A DNA stretch of 41,349 nt from Thioalkalivibrio sp. (GCA_007692435.1 RECA01000111.1:1-41349); one strand, 5' to 3'; shown: positions 29,448-38,609, numbered from the stretch's first letter. Translations and numbers: made by a program. Notes: generated from the letters alone by a model not told the origin.

Positions 29448-29473
29448 TGGAGACACGTTTCACCGTGTCTCCA
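29448..29473 (-). terminator. Second hairpin just after sodB
   Basis: TGGAGACACG and CGTGTCTCCA pair perfectly over 10 bp with a 6-nt loop, about 19 bp after the sodB stop. No T-run follows. It may stabilise the sodB mRNA 3' end or act with the next hairpin. Confidence 0.5.
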
Positions 29474-29491
29474 TGCCTGTCGATTGTCGGA

Positions 29492-30073
29492 CTATTTCAT
29501 CTGGCTGGCAACGAAGTCCCAGTTGACCACGTTCCAGAAACCTTCCAGATACTTCGGGCGCTGATTGCGGTAGTCAATGTAGTAGGCATGCTCCCACACG
29601 TCCGCGGTCAGCAGCGGCGTCTTGCCGTCGCGCAGCGGGTTATCGGCATTGGAGGTGTTCACGATCTCCAGCGAACCGTCGGGATTCTGCACCAGCCAGG
29701 TCCAGCCGGAGCCGAAGTTGCCGGTGGCCATCTCGTTGAACTTTTCCTTGAAGGCGTCGACGGACCCGAAGGTCGAGCTGATCGCGTCGGCCAGCTTGCC
29801 GGAGGGTTCGCCGCCGCCGTTGGGGCTCATGCAGTTGAAGTAGAAGGTGTGGTTCCAGACCTGCGCCCCGTTGTTGAAGATGCCGCCGGCCGGCGCCTTC
29901 TCGACGATCTCTTCCAGGCTGGCGTTCTCGAATGCGCTGCCGGGCAGCAGACCGTTGAGTTTGGTCACGTAGGTCGCATGGTGCTTGTCGTGGTGAAACT
30001 CCAGGGTCTCCGCAGAGATATGCGGTTCCAGTGCATTCTTCTCGTAGGGCAGTGCGGGCAGTTCGTGTGCCAT
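29492..30073 (-). CDS. sodB: Superoxide dismutase, iron type
   Basis: 193-aa enzyme that dismutates superoxide to oxygen and hydrogen peroxide in the cytoplasm. It has the same length as E. coli SodB. Metal ligands: His near 27 in [13 protein letters not shown], His near 74 in [13 protein letters not shown], and Asp/His near 157-161 in [16 protein letters not shown]. The segment [15 protein letters not shown] and the absence of the Mn-type GGH pattern point to iron. No signal peptide. The start [12 protein letters not shown] has AAGGAG eight bases upstream. A promoter-like TTGCAT/TATCTT pair with a 6-6-6 dyad in its spacer lies about 60-85 bp upstream. Downstream are two hairpins before argD. 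Confidence 0.96.
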   Translation of the reverse strand: MAHELPALPYEKNALEPHISAETLEFHHDKHHATYVTKLNGLLPGSAFENASLEEIVEKAPAGGIFNNGAQVWNHTFYFNCMSPNGGGEPSGKLADAISSTFGSVDAFKEKFNEMATGNFGSGWTWLVQNPDGSLEIVNTSNADNPLRDGKTPLLTADVWEHAYYIDYRNQRPKYLEGFWNVVNWDFVASQMK

Positions 30074-30469
30074 GCGGGATCTCCTTGACGGTATCTGCGA
30101 GGCTTCGCAGGGTTCTTGGGGGACCGGAAAAGATAGACATCCGTCTTCCCGGATGCAATTCCCGACGTGTTCGCTCAGCTTTAAGGGCGCCTCCGTCCGC
30201 TTCGTGGGCCGGGGGAACAGGCGGGACCAATGCCTTATCATGCCACCTGTCGGAGCGTGAAGCACCGGAGGCCTCGTGAACCTGTACCCGTCTCGACAAC
30301 GCGGATCATCGGTTGCGCCGCCCACGCCGCGCGTGCGGATGCCTGCGCGCCAGCGACGTTCCCGGTTTGCCTGCCGGCCCCTTCCGGTTCGCCCACCCGG
30401 TCCCTGCCGCTTACCGCGATGACCGATTCGCCTCGTCCGACCCGGCAGGCCTCCGCGGAGGGCGGCACG
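30074..30469. other. Divergent intergenic region sodB / SLC13
   Basis: About 395 bp (345 if the transporter starts at ATG 30419). It contains the sodB SD and promoter candidate. The plus-strand part is an open frame with shadow-like composition, in front of the transporter. I see no RNA gene or strong plus-strand promoter. Confidence 0.5.
30130..30158 (-). promoter_or_regulatory. Candidate sodB promoter with a dyad in the spacer
   Basis: Minus strand: TTGCAT, 17 bp, TATCTT. The interval between the boxes contains CATCCG-N6-CGGATG (30138-30155), an inverted repeat placed where a repressor or MerR-like activator would bind. The box matches are partial. Confidence 0.45.
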
Positions 30470-31900
30470 ATGGCGCGCGTCGGGCGCTGGCTCGGGCCGC
30501 TGCTGTTCCTGGTCTTCCTGCTGGTGCCGCCGCCGGCCGGTTTCGATCCGGACGCGTGGCTGGTCCTCGGGCTGACCCTGTTCATGGCCACCTGGTGGGT
30601 CACCGAGGCCGCGCCGATCCCGGTGACCGCACTTCTGCCCGTCGCGGCGCTGCCGGTGCTCGGGGTGGTGCCGATCGCGGAGGCCACGGCCCCCTATGCG
30701 AATCCGCTGATCTTCCTCTTCGTGGGCGGTTTCGCGGTGGCCCTGGCGGTGCAGCGCTGGAATCTGCACCGGCGCGTGGCGCTGACGGTGCTGGAGTTTT
30801 CGGGGAGCCGCCTGGACCGGCTCATCGGCGGCTTCATGCTTGCTACCGCCGGTCTCAGCATGTGGGTCAGCAACACGGCCACCGCGGCGCTGATGCTTCC
30901 GATCGCGTTGTCCGTGCTCGCGCTGGTGGAAACGGACGCACAGACCCGCGAGGCCGGATCGCGGCCATCGCTGGCGCTGCTGCTCGGGATTGCCTTCGCT
31001 GCGAACATCGGCGGGATGGCCACGCTGATCGGGTCGCCGCCGAATGCGCTGACGGCCGCGTTCCTGAACGAGCGCTATGACCTGGAGATCGGCTTCGTGC
31101 AGTGGCTGGTGATGGGCCTGCCCATCTCCGCGACGCTGCTCCTGTTCACCTGGTGGTCACTGACGCACTGGGTGTTCCGGGTGCACCGGATCCGCCTGAC
31201 CGGGCTCGACGGTCTGCTGTCCAGCCAGCGCGAGGACCTCGGTGGCTGGACCTCGGCCGAATGGCGCGTGGCGGGGGTGTTTCTGCTGGTGGCACTGGCC
31301 TGGCTGTTCCGCCCGCTGCTCAACGATCTGTTTCCGATCGAACTCACCGATGCCGGCATTGCGGTCCTCGGCGCGACCGCCCTGTTCATTCTCCCGTCGG
31401 GACGCACGGAACAGCGCTATCTACTGGCCTGGGAGAATACGCGGGACCTGCCGTGGGGCGTCCTGCTGCTGGTCGGGGGCGGCCTGAGTCTCGGATCGGC
31501 GATCGAGAGCAGCGGCCTGGCGGCGCTGACGGCACAGACGCTCGACGCGGCCGTACAACTGCCGTTCTGGGTCCTGACGGTCGGCGTGATCCTGCTGACC
31601 ATGATCCTGAGCCACGTGACCAGCAATACCGCGACGGCGGCGACCCTGCTGCCGCTGGTCGCGGCACTCGCGCTGCAGGCCGATACCTCGCCGCTGCTCC
31701 TCGCCGTGCCGGTGGCGCTCGCGGCCTCGGCGGCCTTCATGCTTCCGGTCGCGACGCCCCCGAACGCAATCATCTTCGGCAGTGACCGGCTGACCGTGCT
31801 CGACATGGTCCGCGGCGGGGCACTCCCGAGCCTCGCGTCCGTGCTGCTGCTGATACCGGTCGCGCTCTTCTGGGTGGGTCCGATGCTGGGATCGGGGTGA
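30470..31900 (+). CDS. SLC13/DASS family anion:sodium symporter
   Basis: 476-aa polytopic transporter of the divalent anion:Na+ symporter family (SLC13; CitT, VcINDY type), which imports dicarboxylates, citrate, sulfate or phosphate. The two inverted-repeat halves each show the SNT substrate-binding motif: [18 protein letters not shown] and [36 protein letters not shown] and [15 protein letters not shown] are further family marks. The substrate cannot be told. I start at MARVGRW because GGAGGG sits seven bases before it. ATG 30419 ([10 protein letters not shown]) is an in-frame alternative without an SD, and the track's 30230 start is unlikely. The next gene starts 5 bp after the stop, so they probably share a transcript. 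Confidence 0.9.
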   Translation: MARVGRWLGPLLFLVFLLVPPPAGFDPDAWLVLGLTLFMATWWVTEAAPIPVTALLPVAALPVLGVVPIAEATAPYANPLIFLFVGGFAVALAVQRWNLHRRVALTVLEFSGSRLDRLIGGFMLATAGLSMWVSNTATAALMLPIALSVLALVETDAQTREAGSRPSLALLLGIAFAANIGGMATLIGSPPNALTAAFLNERYDLEIGFVQWLVMGLPISATLLLFTWWSLTHWVFRVHRIRLTGLDGLLSSQREDLGGWTSAEWRVAGVFLLVALAWLFRPLLNDLFPIELTDAGIAVLGATALFILPSGRTEQRYLLAWENTRDLPWGVLLLVGGGLSLGSAIESSGLAALTAQTLDAAVQLPFWVLTVGVILLTMILSHVTSNTATAATLLPLVAALALQADTSPLLLAVPVALAASAAFMLPVATPPNAIIFGSDRLTVLDMVRGGALPSLASVLLLIPVALFWVGPMLGSG

Positions 31901-31905
31901 CCGTG

Positions 31906-32730
31906 ATGGCAACGGGATCCGGCGCACCAGAGATGCGCATGGCGCTCAACGACATGCTCTGGCTGCTGACAGTGCCCGTCTTCCTGATCGTCCTGAGCCG
32001 GGTCGGCGTGCTGCTACCGGACACGGCGGTCGCGGTCCTCGTGCTGGGGCTGGCGCTGTTCATGACGGCGGGCATCTGGCTGCGGCTGGTGCTGCGCAGG
32101 CGGATCTTCCTGGCCGGGGCGCTTCGCGCGGAGAGTCCATGGTACCGGCGGCTGCGCGGTGGACCCCTGATGGCGCTGGTGGCGCTGGGGGGCGCGATTC
32201 CGCTGGCGGCGATCCTGGTGGTCGCGATGGCCCGGGTGGACGCTCCGCACCTGCTGCTCGGGATGGTGCTGAACGTGCCGGTGCTGGTGCTGCTGCGGGA
32301 GTTCTGGAGCCGGCGTCTCGCCAGCCATGCGGTCCCGCGGTTCCGTGCGATGCTCGCGCTGCGGCTGGCGCTCGCACTCAATCTCGGGTTGCTGTTCCTG
32401 GCGCTGGCGGTGGCGGCGCTGTTTCGCACCTACCCGGAACTCTCCGGGCTGACGCTGGCGGAGGCGATGCTCTCCGAGGCCGGACGGCAGGAGGCGACAA
32501 GCGGGCTGCTGCAGGCGTTGATGCAGCTGGCCGCGGCGAAGGATGCGATGGCCTGGTGGCTGGGACAGCAGGTCCTGCCGGGGGTGATCGACCCGGGGCT
32601 CCAGGTCGCCGGCTGGATGGTGCTCGTGGCAACCGATCTGCTGGTGGTATGGTCTTACCTATTGATATGCGCCTCGGTACTCACGGTGCTGCACTGGCGC
32701 GCCTGGCATCCCGGGGGGCATCGAGAATGA
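31906..32730 (+). CDS. Six-helix membrane protein of unknown function
   Basis: 274-aa protein with about six hydrophobic helices (for example MLWLLTVPVFLIVLSRVGVL, AVAVLVLGLALFMTAGIW, LMALVALGGAIPLAAILVV and, near the end, LVATDLLVVWSYLLICASVL). The short loop between helices 5 and 6 is amphipathic (GLTLAEAMLSEAGRQEATSG). I recognise no family. ATG 31906 is preceded by GGGGTGA overlapping the transporter stop; GTG 31897 is an alternative. Its stop overlaps the next start (ATGA), and the transporter is directly upstream. The most likely reading is a small operon in which this protein and the next form a membrane complex, which is inference from coupling only. Confidence 0.75.
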   Translation: MATGSGAPEMRMALNDMLWLLTVPVFLIVLSRVGVLLPDTAVAVLVLGLALFMTAGIWLRLVLRRRIFLAGALRAESPWYRRLRGGPLMALVALGGAIPLAAILVVAMARVDAPHLLLGMVLNVPVLVLLREFWSRRLASHAVPRFRAMLALRLALALNLGLLFLALAVAALFRTYPELSGLTLAEAMLSEAGRQEATSGLLQALMQLAAAKDAMAWWLGQQVLPGVIDPGLQVAGWMVLVATDLLVVWSYLLICASVLTVLHWRAWHPGGHRE

Positions 32731-33848
32731 ACACGCAGGTGCAAAGACGCGGCATTGCCGGCAACGCGGCCCGGGCGCTGGGCGTGGTGCTGGCGCTTGC
32801 GCTGTTGACCGCCCTGGTGATGGATCAGCGGCCGTGGGACCGTCTGCTCGCGACGGACTCCGGGGTCGGTATCGTGATCCAGGGTCAGCGGTTCCAGCTC
32901 CCCGCAGAGGAGTCCGCCGTCATCGAGCATCGAGCCGCGCGGCACGCGGACCGCGGGGCCGCCGAGGCTGGCGACGCGGCGGCCCGGCTGGTGGCGGCCG
33001 AGCTCGACGACCTGTTCGAGCGGTTGTCCGGGCGCCTTCCGGCCTATGCCGACTGGTACTTCTCGCTGCGCGGAGAGTACACGCGCCTTTCACTGCTGAT
33101 CCTGCGCTGGGGCGGACTCGCCACTGCGGACCCGGTCGTCGACAAGGCGGTGGAACTCATCCTCGGTGGCGAGGAACTGGCTGGGGAGGTCAGCGCGATC
33201 GAAGGCCGGGTGGAGGGCCTTCTGGCGGCGCGCGCGAGCGAGCTGCGGACTGCCTGGCTGCAGGAATTGCTGCTGATGGCGGGGGAGCCGAGGCCCGCGA
33301 GCGAGCCCGGTACGCCCTCGGCGGTGGTCCTGCTCGACGACCTGGCGAAGGAGTTCGCGGGTCACGGGAGCAGCGAATTCCTCACCCGTCTGTCGGCGAG
33401 TTCTGCCGGTGCGGCCTCCGCCGGCGCCGCCGGACCGCTGGCGGCGCGCCTGGCGCTGCGTTCCTCTGCGGCCGCGGCCGGAGGTGGGTCGCTGGCGCTG
33501 AAGGGCGCGGGACGCGGTGCGGCGAAGGCCGGCAGCGCGGGCGCCGGGGCACTGGGCTGTGCCGCCGCCGGGCCCGCCGCCTGGGCGTGTGCGCTGGCGG
33601 TGGGCGGGGCCGCGTGGCTCGCCACCGACTGGGCGCTGCTTTCCGCGGACGAGTGGCGCAACCGGGACGCGCTGATCGCCGACTGGGAGGCGCGGCTTGC
33701 GCTGTTGCGGGCGGAACTGGAGGAGACGCTGCTCGAGCATTACGACGAGGCGATTGCGGCCTGGCACCGGGGGATGCGCCTGGAGGTCGAGCGGAGCTTC
33801 TCCCCGCTCGACTCGGTGCGCGGCGCACCGCCCCGCCGCTCGATCTAG
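32727..33848 (+). CDS. Anchored protein with a Gly/Ala-rich hydrophobic region, unknown function
   Basis: 373-aa protein. One N-terminal helix (AARALGVVLALALLTALVMD) anchors it. Residues about 60-220 are charged, helix-rich and probably periplasmic (RLVAAELDDLFERLSGRLPA). Residues about 225-302 are strikingly Gly/Ala-rich and hydrophobic (GAGALGCAAAGPAAWACALA, VGGAAWLATDWALL), like a glycine-zipper membrane hairpin. The end is a helical tail (DALIADWEARLALLRAELEE). I know no family with this make-up. The start ATG overlaps the stop of the preceding membrane-protein gene. Small ORFs in other frames are shadows of its high GC. Confidence 0.75.
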   Translation: MNTQVQRRGIAGNAARALGVVLALALLTALVMDQRPWDRLLATDSGVGIVIQGQRFQLPAEESAVIEHRAARHADRGAAEAGDAAARLVAAELDDLFERLSGRLPAYADWYFSLRGEYTRLSLLILRWGGLATADPVVDKAVELILGGEELAGEVSAIEGRVEGLLAARASELRTAWLQELLLMAGEPRPASEPGTPSAVVLLDDLAKEFAGHGSSEFLTRLSASSAGAASAGAAGPLAARLALRSSAAAAGGGSLALKGAGRGAAKAGSAGAGALGCAAAGPAAWACALAVGGAAWLATDWALLSADEWRNRDALIADWEARLALLRAELEETLLEHYDEAIAAWHRGMRLEVERSFSPLDSVRGAPPRRSI

Positions 33849-34694
33849 TCAGTCCGCGAACAGCCGATCGGCGTTGCCGTAGGCGATCCGGTCGGCGACA
33901 TCCGGGGGCAGCTGGTCCAGCCATTCCCTGATGTCGGCCACATGCCGGTCGAGTTCCGCCCAGCGCCGGGCGCTGAAGGTGTCGGCGCCGATCAGGAAGC
34001 GATCGGCGTGAGCGATCAGCAGGTCCTGCCATTCCAGCGGCATGAAGCCGTCGGCAATCAGCCGTTCGCTGCGCATGGACAGGTCCACGTGCAGACGGGG
34101 GTAGCGGCTCAGGTAGTCCGCAATCAGCGGCGGGTACGGGAAGGTGCCGGCGTGCGCCCAAAGGATCACGGCATCCGGCTCGATCTCATAGGCGCGGTCG
34201 ATCACCGCCGGGTCGCCGTGGATCATCACCGGCAGTCCGCGTTCGTGGCCGATCGAGACCAGTTCCGCGAAGACCGGCGAGTGGCGGTCGTCCGCGAACA
34301 GGTGCAGCTCCCCGATTCCCCGCCAGGCGCCGGTCGCAAGGCCTTCATCCAGCCGCTGCCGCACCCAGCCGGGGAGGTCGGCCTCGTCCATCCACGTGTC
34401 CTTCTGCGCCGGCGTCCGGTAGACATCCAGAAACGGGAGGATCACGCCCGGCGCGGCGCGCATCGCGGTCTCCACCAGGTCGTGGTCGCGGGTGATGATC
34501 ACCGCATGTTCGACCCCGACCGCCTCGAGCGCGGCACCGAGGCGCTCCGGGGACACGGCGTCGACATGCGGCGCGTTGTAGTGCAGGTGGGCGTCGAACA
34601 GCGGGCCGTCCCAGGCGGCAGTGGTGGCAACGAAGGCCATCAGTGCGGTGAAGGCGAGGCCGTGCACCGCTCGACGGATACGCTTTGATGACAT
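33849..34694 (-). CDS. Exported amidohydrolase-family protein
   Basis: 281-aa TIM-barrel metal-dependent hydrolase of the amidohydrolase_2 type with an N-terminal signal peptide (AVHGLAFTALMAFVATTAAW). Metal and catalytic motifs: FDAHLHYN (HxH), GELHLFADD, MIHGDPAV, LWAHAGTF and FLIGADTF (the distal Asp). The substrate is unknown. Secretion is unusual for this group, whose best known members are cytoplasmic decarboxylases or lactonases. The gene ends just after the unknown membrane-protein gene (convergent) and is divergent from opgG. The 116 bp between the starts contain a strong dyad that could control both. Confidence 0.82.
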   Translation of the reverse strand: MSSKRIRRAVHGLAFTALMAFVATTAAWDGPLFDAHLHYNAPHVDAVSPERLGAALEAVGVEHAVIITRDHDLVETAMRAAPGVILPFLDVYRTPAQKDTWMDEADLPGWVRQRLDEGLATGAWRGIGELHLFADDRHSPVFAELVSIGHERGLPVMIHGDPAVIDRAYEIEPDAVILWAHAGTFPYPPLIADYLSRYPRLHVDLSMRSERLIADGFMPLEWQDLLIAHADRFLIGADTFSARRWAELDRHVADIREWLDQLPPDVADRIAYGNADRLFAD

Positions 34695-34744
34695 GGCTTT
34701 CTCCAGTCGGGGACAACCGCGGTGAAGCCGCTCCAGCTGAAAAC

Positions 34745-34770
34745 GACAACTTCCAGAAGGAAAAGTTGTC
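34745..34770. promoter_or_regulatory. Operator-like dyad upstream of opgG
   Basis: GACAACTT-N10-AAGTTGTC is a perfect 8+8 inverted repeat. A further GGGACAAC near 34717-34724 pairs with GTTGTCCC (34765-34772), so the half-site GACAAC occurs three times in the divergent gap between the amidohydrolase and opgG. The position suggests regulation of one or both; the protein is not identified. Confidence 0.55.
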
Positions 34771-34810
34771 CCACACCTTCGTGCGGACGTTCGATGCGGC
34801 AGGGGGCATT

Positions 34811-36457
34811 ATGGGCTGTTCAGTATTCTCGATGCAGTGGCTGCGGCAGGCATGGCCGCGCGACGGCTTCGGGTTCGGCGGAGGTTTCGCTGGGCGCATT
34901 GAGCGCCGGGTCCGGAACCTGGGTCTCGCGGCGCTGCTGTGCCTCGCCGCGATGCCGGCAACGGCCGCGGATGACGACGGCTGGACGGCCGAGTCCCTGT
35001 TCGAGCACGTGACGGCGCTGGCGGCGGAACGGGCCGGTTCCGCATACGAGCCGCCGGCCGCCCGGTTGCCGGAGGGTCTGCAGGACATCACCTATGATCA
35101 GTACCGGTCCATCCGGTTTCGGCCGGAGCGGGCGCTCTGGCGCGGCCACGGCCGCTTCGAGGTGCAGTTCTTTCACCCTGGATTCCTGTTCCCGCACCCC
35201 GTTGGCATGAACACGCTGGAGGCCGGGATCGTCAGCCCGATCCCCTTCGAGCAGGACCTGTTCCGCTATGACGCGGAGGCGGCCGTGCTCGAGGGCGAGG
35301 GTGACGGGGCCACCGGTTTCGCCGGTTTCCGGCTGCACTACCCCTTGAATACCCCCGAGTACAAGGACGAGGTGATGGTCTTCCTCGGGGCTTCGTACTT
35401 CCGCCTCGTGGGTCCCGGCCAGGCCTATGGCCTGTCCACGCGCGGTCTTGCGATCGACACGGCGGCACCCGAAGGCGAGGAGTTTCCGGCCTTCCGCGAG
35501 TTCTGGCTGGTGCGTCCGGGGCCACAGGCCGACCGGGTCACGATCCTTGCGCTGCTCGACAGTCCGTCGGTGAGCGGCGCCTACCGGTTTGATCTCACCG
35601 CGGGTGAGGAGGTACGGGTGGATGTCGACAAGCACCTGTTCGCCCGTGCGGACGTGGGCAAGCTCGGCATCGCGCCGCTCACCAGCATGTACTTCTTCGG
35701 CGAGAGCAGTGTGCGCGATCGCGACGACTTCCGGCCGCGCGTCCACGACTCCGAGGGTCTCCAGGTGCTGACCGGTGCTGGCGAGTGGATCTGGCGCCCG
35801 CTGGTCAACCCGCGCGCGGTGCGGGTCGTCTCCCTGCGCGACCGCGATCCGGCGGGCTTCGGGCTGGTGCAGCGCAACCGGGAGTTCGCGCAGTACCTGG
35901 ACATGGAGGCGGACTACCACCGCCGGCCCAGCCAGTGGGTGACGCCGACGGGCGGTGACTGGGGCGCCGGCGGGGTCGAACTGGTGGAAATTCCCACAGC
36001 GGACGAGACCAATGACAACATCGTCGCCTACTGGGTGGACGAGAGCGCGTTCTCTGCCGGCGAACGGCGCCACTATCGCTACCGCCTGACCGTCTTCGAC
36101 GACATGCCCCCGGGCGATCCGCCTGCCCGCGTGGTGCGCACGCGCAGTGGCTGGGGCGCAGTTCCCGGTGCGGCAGACCCGCCGCCGCGCAGCGTGCGCC
36201 GCTACATCGTCGATTTCGCGGGCGGTGCGCTGAAGGACCTCGGGCCGGACGCGGCCATCGGCGTCCGGCTGGACACAAGCTCCGGCAGCCTCGACGATGT
36301 GCGCGTGCGGCGGCTCCCGGACGGCGAGGGCTGGAGGGCGACCTTTCTGCTGGATCCCGAAGAGGAGCGCGCGGCCGATCTGCGCCTGATGCTCACGCTG
36401 GACGGCGTTCCCGTTACCGAGACCTGGAATCACGTGTGGTATCCGGATGAACTCTGA
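34811..36457 (+). CDS. opgG: Osmoregulated periplasmic glucan biosynthesis protein OpgG
   Basis: 548-aa periplasmic protein required for branching or release of osmoregulated glucans, the partner of OpgH. It carries a long N-terminal leader whose hydrophobic core is LGLAALLCLAAMPATAA, with a basic run RIERRVRN before it. The mature part follows E. coli OpgG closely: ITYDQYRSIRFRPERALW, LGASYFRLVGPGQAYGLSTR, GLAIDTAAPEGEEFPAFREF, KLGIAPLTSMYFFGE, GEWIWRPLVNPRAVRV and VELVEIPTADETNDNIVAYW. ATG 34811 has AGGGGG just upstream (short spacing). ATG 34832 is possible, while the track's start at 34685 would run antisense through the divergent gene's start. It overlaps opgH by 11 bp. Confidence 0.95.
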   Translation: MGCSVFSMQWLRQAWPRDGFGFGGGFAGRIERRVRNLGLAALLCLAAMPATAADDDGWTAESLFEHVTALAAERAGSAYEPPAARLPEGLQDITYDQYRSIRFRPERALWRGHGRFEVQFFHPGFLFPHPVGMNTLEAGIVSPIPFEQDLFRYDAEAAVLEGEGDGATGFAGFRLHYPLNTPEYKDEVMVFLGASYFRLVGPGQAYGLSTRGLAIDTAAPEGEEFPAFREFWLVRPGPQADRVTILALLDSPSVSGAYRFDLTAGEEVRVDVDKHLFARADVGKLGIAPLTSMYFFGESSVRDRDDFRPRVHDSEGLQVLTGAGEWIWRPLVNPRAVRVVSLRDRDPAGFGLVQRNREFAQYLDMEADYHRRPSQWVTPTGGDWGAGGVELVEIPTADETNDNIVAYWVDESAFSAGERRHYRYRLTVFDDMPPGDPPARVVRTRSGWGAVPGAADPPPRSVRRYIVDFAGGALKDLGPDAAIGVRLDTSSGSLDDVRVRRLPDGEGWRATFLLDPEEERAADLRLMLTLDGVPVTETWNHVWYPDEL

Positions 36458-38441
36458 GGCGATACTCGAGCAGCAGCCATCCGGGGACGTCGAAAAGGCG
36501 GCTTCGGAATCGTTTCTTCACGCGCCCGCGGCGCGCGGCCGGCGCCTGCTGTTCCTGGGGCTGGTCCTGGGGACTGTCGCCCCCGCCGGTTTCCTGATGA
36601 CGCGCATCCTGCCGGTCACGGGAATGGGGCCGCTGCTCTGGGTGATCCTCGCGCTGTTTCTGCTCACGTTCACCTGGATCGCGATCTCGTTCTGGACCGC
36701 TGCAGCCGGTTTCGTGCTCCGCCTCCTGCAGCGGGACCCGCTGAGCCTGCGCCGGATCCCGCCGGAGGCCGCGCCCGCGGACCCTGTCCGGCTGGCCGGG
36801 CGGCGGACCGCCATCGTGGTACCCATCTACAACGAGGATCCGCTGCGCGTGATGCGGGGCGTGGAGGCGATTTGCAGCTCGCTGCTTTCCACCGGGCAGG
36901 CGGCGGCCTTCGATCTGTTCCTGCTGAGTGACAGCAATGACCCGGCAGTGATTCCGGAGGAGGAACGGGCGGTGTGGGCCCTGCAGGGCCGGCTGCCGGC
37001 ACCCTTCCGGACCCACTATCGCAGGCGACCCGTGAACAGCGGGCGCAAGGCAGGGAACATCGCCGACTTCTGCCGGCGCTGGGGCGGTCGCTACGACTAC
37101 ATGGTCGTGTTGGACGCCGACAGCGTGATGGAAGGGCAGACGCTGGTGGAACTGGTGCGACTGATGGATGCCAATCCCGGTGCGGGGCTGATCCAGACGA
37201 TGCCGCTGCCGGTGCGCCAGGAATCCCTGTTCGGACGTCTCCAGCAGTTCGCGAACGCCCTGCACGGGCCGATGCTCGCGGCGGGTCTCAGCTTCTGGCA
37301 GGGCAGTGCCGGCAATTACTGGGGGCACAATGCGATCATCCGCATCCGGCCCTTTTTGGAGCACTGCCAGCTTCCGGTGCTGCCGGGGCGGCCGCCGCTG
37401 GGGGGCGAGATCCTGAGCCACGATTTCGTCGAGGCCGCACTGTTGCGCCGCGGCGGCTGGGACGTGTGGCTGTTGCCGGATCTCTCCGGCAGTTACGAGG
37501 AGCTCCCGGGAAACCTGGTGGATTACGCCCGCCGTGACCGGCGCTGGTCGCAGGGCAATCTCCAGCACCTGCGGCTCCTGGGTATGCCGGGGCTGCACCC
37601 GGTCAGCCGGGTCCATTTTCTGTTTGGCGCGCTCGCCTACCTCGCCTCACTGTTCTGGCTGCTGATGCTGGGGACGGCCTCGGCGGCTGCGGTCGCCGCC
37701 TACCACAGCCCGGCGCCCGGCGCCGCCGCGATTGCGCGCGATCTCACGCCGGTGCACGCGTCACTGGCCTATGTGCTCCTGGCAGTGACGGCCGTCCTGT
37801 TGCTGCTGCCCAAGCTGTTCGGCATCACGCTGGCCCTGCGCCGCGAACCCGAGCGTTTCGGCGGGCCGTCGCGGCTGGTGGCTGGCGGACTGCTCGAAAC
37901 CCTGTTCTCGGTCCTGATTGCCCCCCTGATGATGGCCTTCCACAGCCTCTTCGTCGGGGCGGTGGCCCTTGGCCGCAACGTCAGCTGGACGGCCCAGTCA
38001 CGCGAGGGACGTATGGTGTCCTGGCGCGAGAGCGGGCAGCGCACCTGGGCCTTCGTGCTGGCCGGCCTGGTCTGGGGGGTGATGGTCGTGTGGTGGGCGC
38101 CGGCGTTTTTCTGGTGGCTGTCGCCGGTGTTTGCCGGGTTGCTGCTCTCTCCTCTGCTGGTGCGCGTCAGCGGGAGCCGGTGTGCAGGACTCTGGCTGCG
38201 CGAGCGCGGTCTGCTGCTCGCTCCGTCGGAACGGGTGCCAAGCCCCGCGCTGGCGATCCTCGGTCAACTCGAGTCAACCGCGGTTTCGGTGCGTGCACGG
38301 CCGGTCGTGCCGGAGGCGGGCGCAGCGGTCACCTGGCTTGAGGATCACCGGACGCGCCGAGAGGTGGCGCGCAGCCGGCACGCGAACAGGCAGAGAGGTG
38401 TTGCGGGAAGCATCCAGGGGGGGATGCGTACCGACGCGTGA
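36447..38441 (+). CDS. opgH: Glucans biosynthesis glucosyltransferase OpgH
   Basis: 664-aa inner-membrane family GT2 glucosyltransferase that polymerises UDP-glucose into beta-1,2-glucan backbones and exports them. Two N-terminal helices (LLFLGLVLGTVAPAGFLM; LLWVILALFLLTFTWIAI) precede the cytosolic GT2 domain: TAIVVPIYNEDPLRVMRGVE, LSDSNDP, NSGRKAGNIADF, VVLDADSVMEG (DxD-type metal site), LSHDFVEAALLRRGGW and the QxxRW-like RDRRWSQGNLQHL. Further helices follow to about residue 580. It is shorter than E. coli OpgH (847 aa), mainly at the N-terminus, where the long cytosolic arm that in E. coli touches FtsZ is nearly absent. Start ATG lies inside the end of opgG, so the two are coupled. Confidence 0.95.
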   Translation: MNSEAILEQQPSGDVEKAASESFLHAPAARGRRLLFLGLVLGTVAPAGFLMTRILPVTGMGPLLWVILALFLLTFTWIAISFWTAAAGFVLRLLQRDPLSLRRIPPEAAPADPVRLAGRRTAIVVPIYNEDPLRVMRGVEAICSSLLSTGQAAAFDLFLLSDSNDPAVIPEEERAVWALQGRLPAPFRTHYRRRPVNSGRKAGNIADFCRRWGGRYDYMVVLDADSVMEGQTLVELVRLMDANPGAGLIQTMPLPVRQESLFGRLQQFANALHGPMLAAGLSFWQGSAGNYWGHNAIIRIRPFLEHCQLPVLPGRPPLGGEILSHDFVEAALLRRGGWDVWLLPDLSGSYEELPGNLVDYARRDRRWSQGNLQHLRLLGMPGLHPVSRVHFLFGALAYLASLFWLLMLGTASAAAVAAYHSPAPGAAAIARDLTPVHASLAYVLLAVTAVLLLLPKLFGITLALRREPERFGGPSRLVAGGLLETLFSVLIAPLMMAFHSLFVGAVALGRNVSWTAQSREGRMVSWRESGQRTWAFVLAGLVWGVMVVWWAPAFFWWLSPVFAGLLLSPLLVRVSGSRCAGLWLRERGLLLAPSERVPSPALAILGQLESTAVSVRARPVVPEAGAAVTWLEDHRTRREVARSRHANRQRGVAGSIQGGMRTDA

Positions 38442-38609
38442 GTGCTGTCCGGCGGGGACGACGCGGTTCTGGTTTCTGGCCGCCGCGCCGGGTACCGAAT
38501 GTCGGCCGTCGCACACCATTGCCGACAGTCGCGCGGGGGAGCGGCAAACCGTCGGGTCTGGATTCTCCGTTCCAGCGCGCCCCGTCCGGCCCTGGCGCCC
38601 CCGCGGACG

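Noticed and set aside
30230-30469. N-terminal extension of the SLC13 protein
   Set aside because: It adds Cys/Pro/Arg-rich residues before the first helix without an SD; GGAGGG before 30470 fits better.
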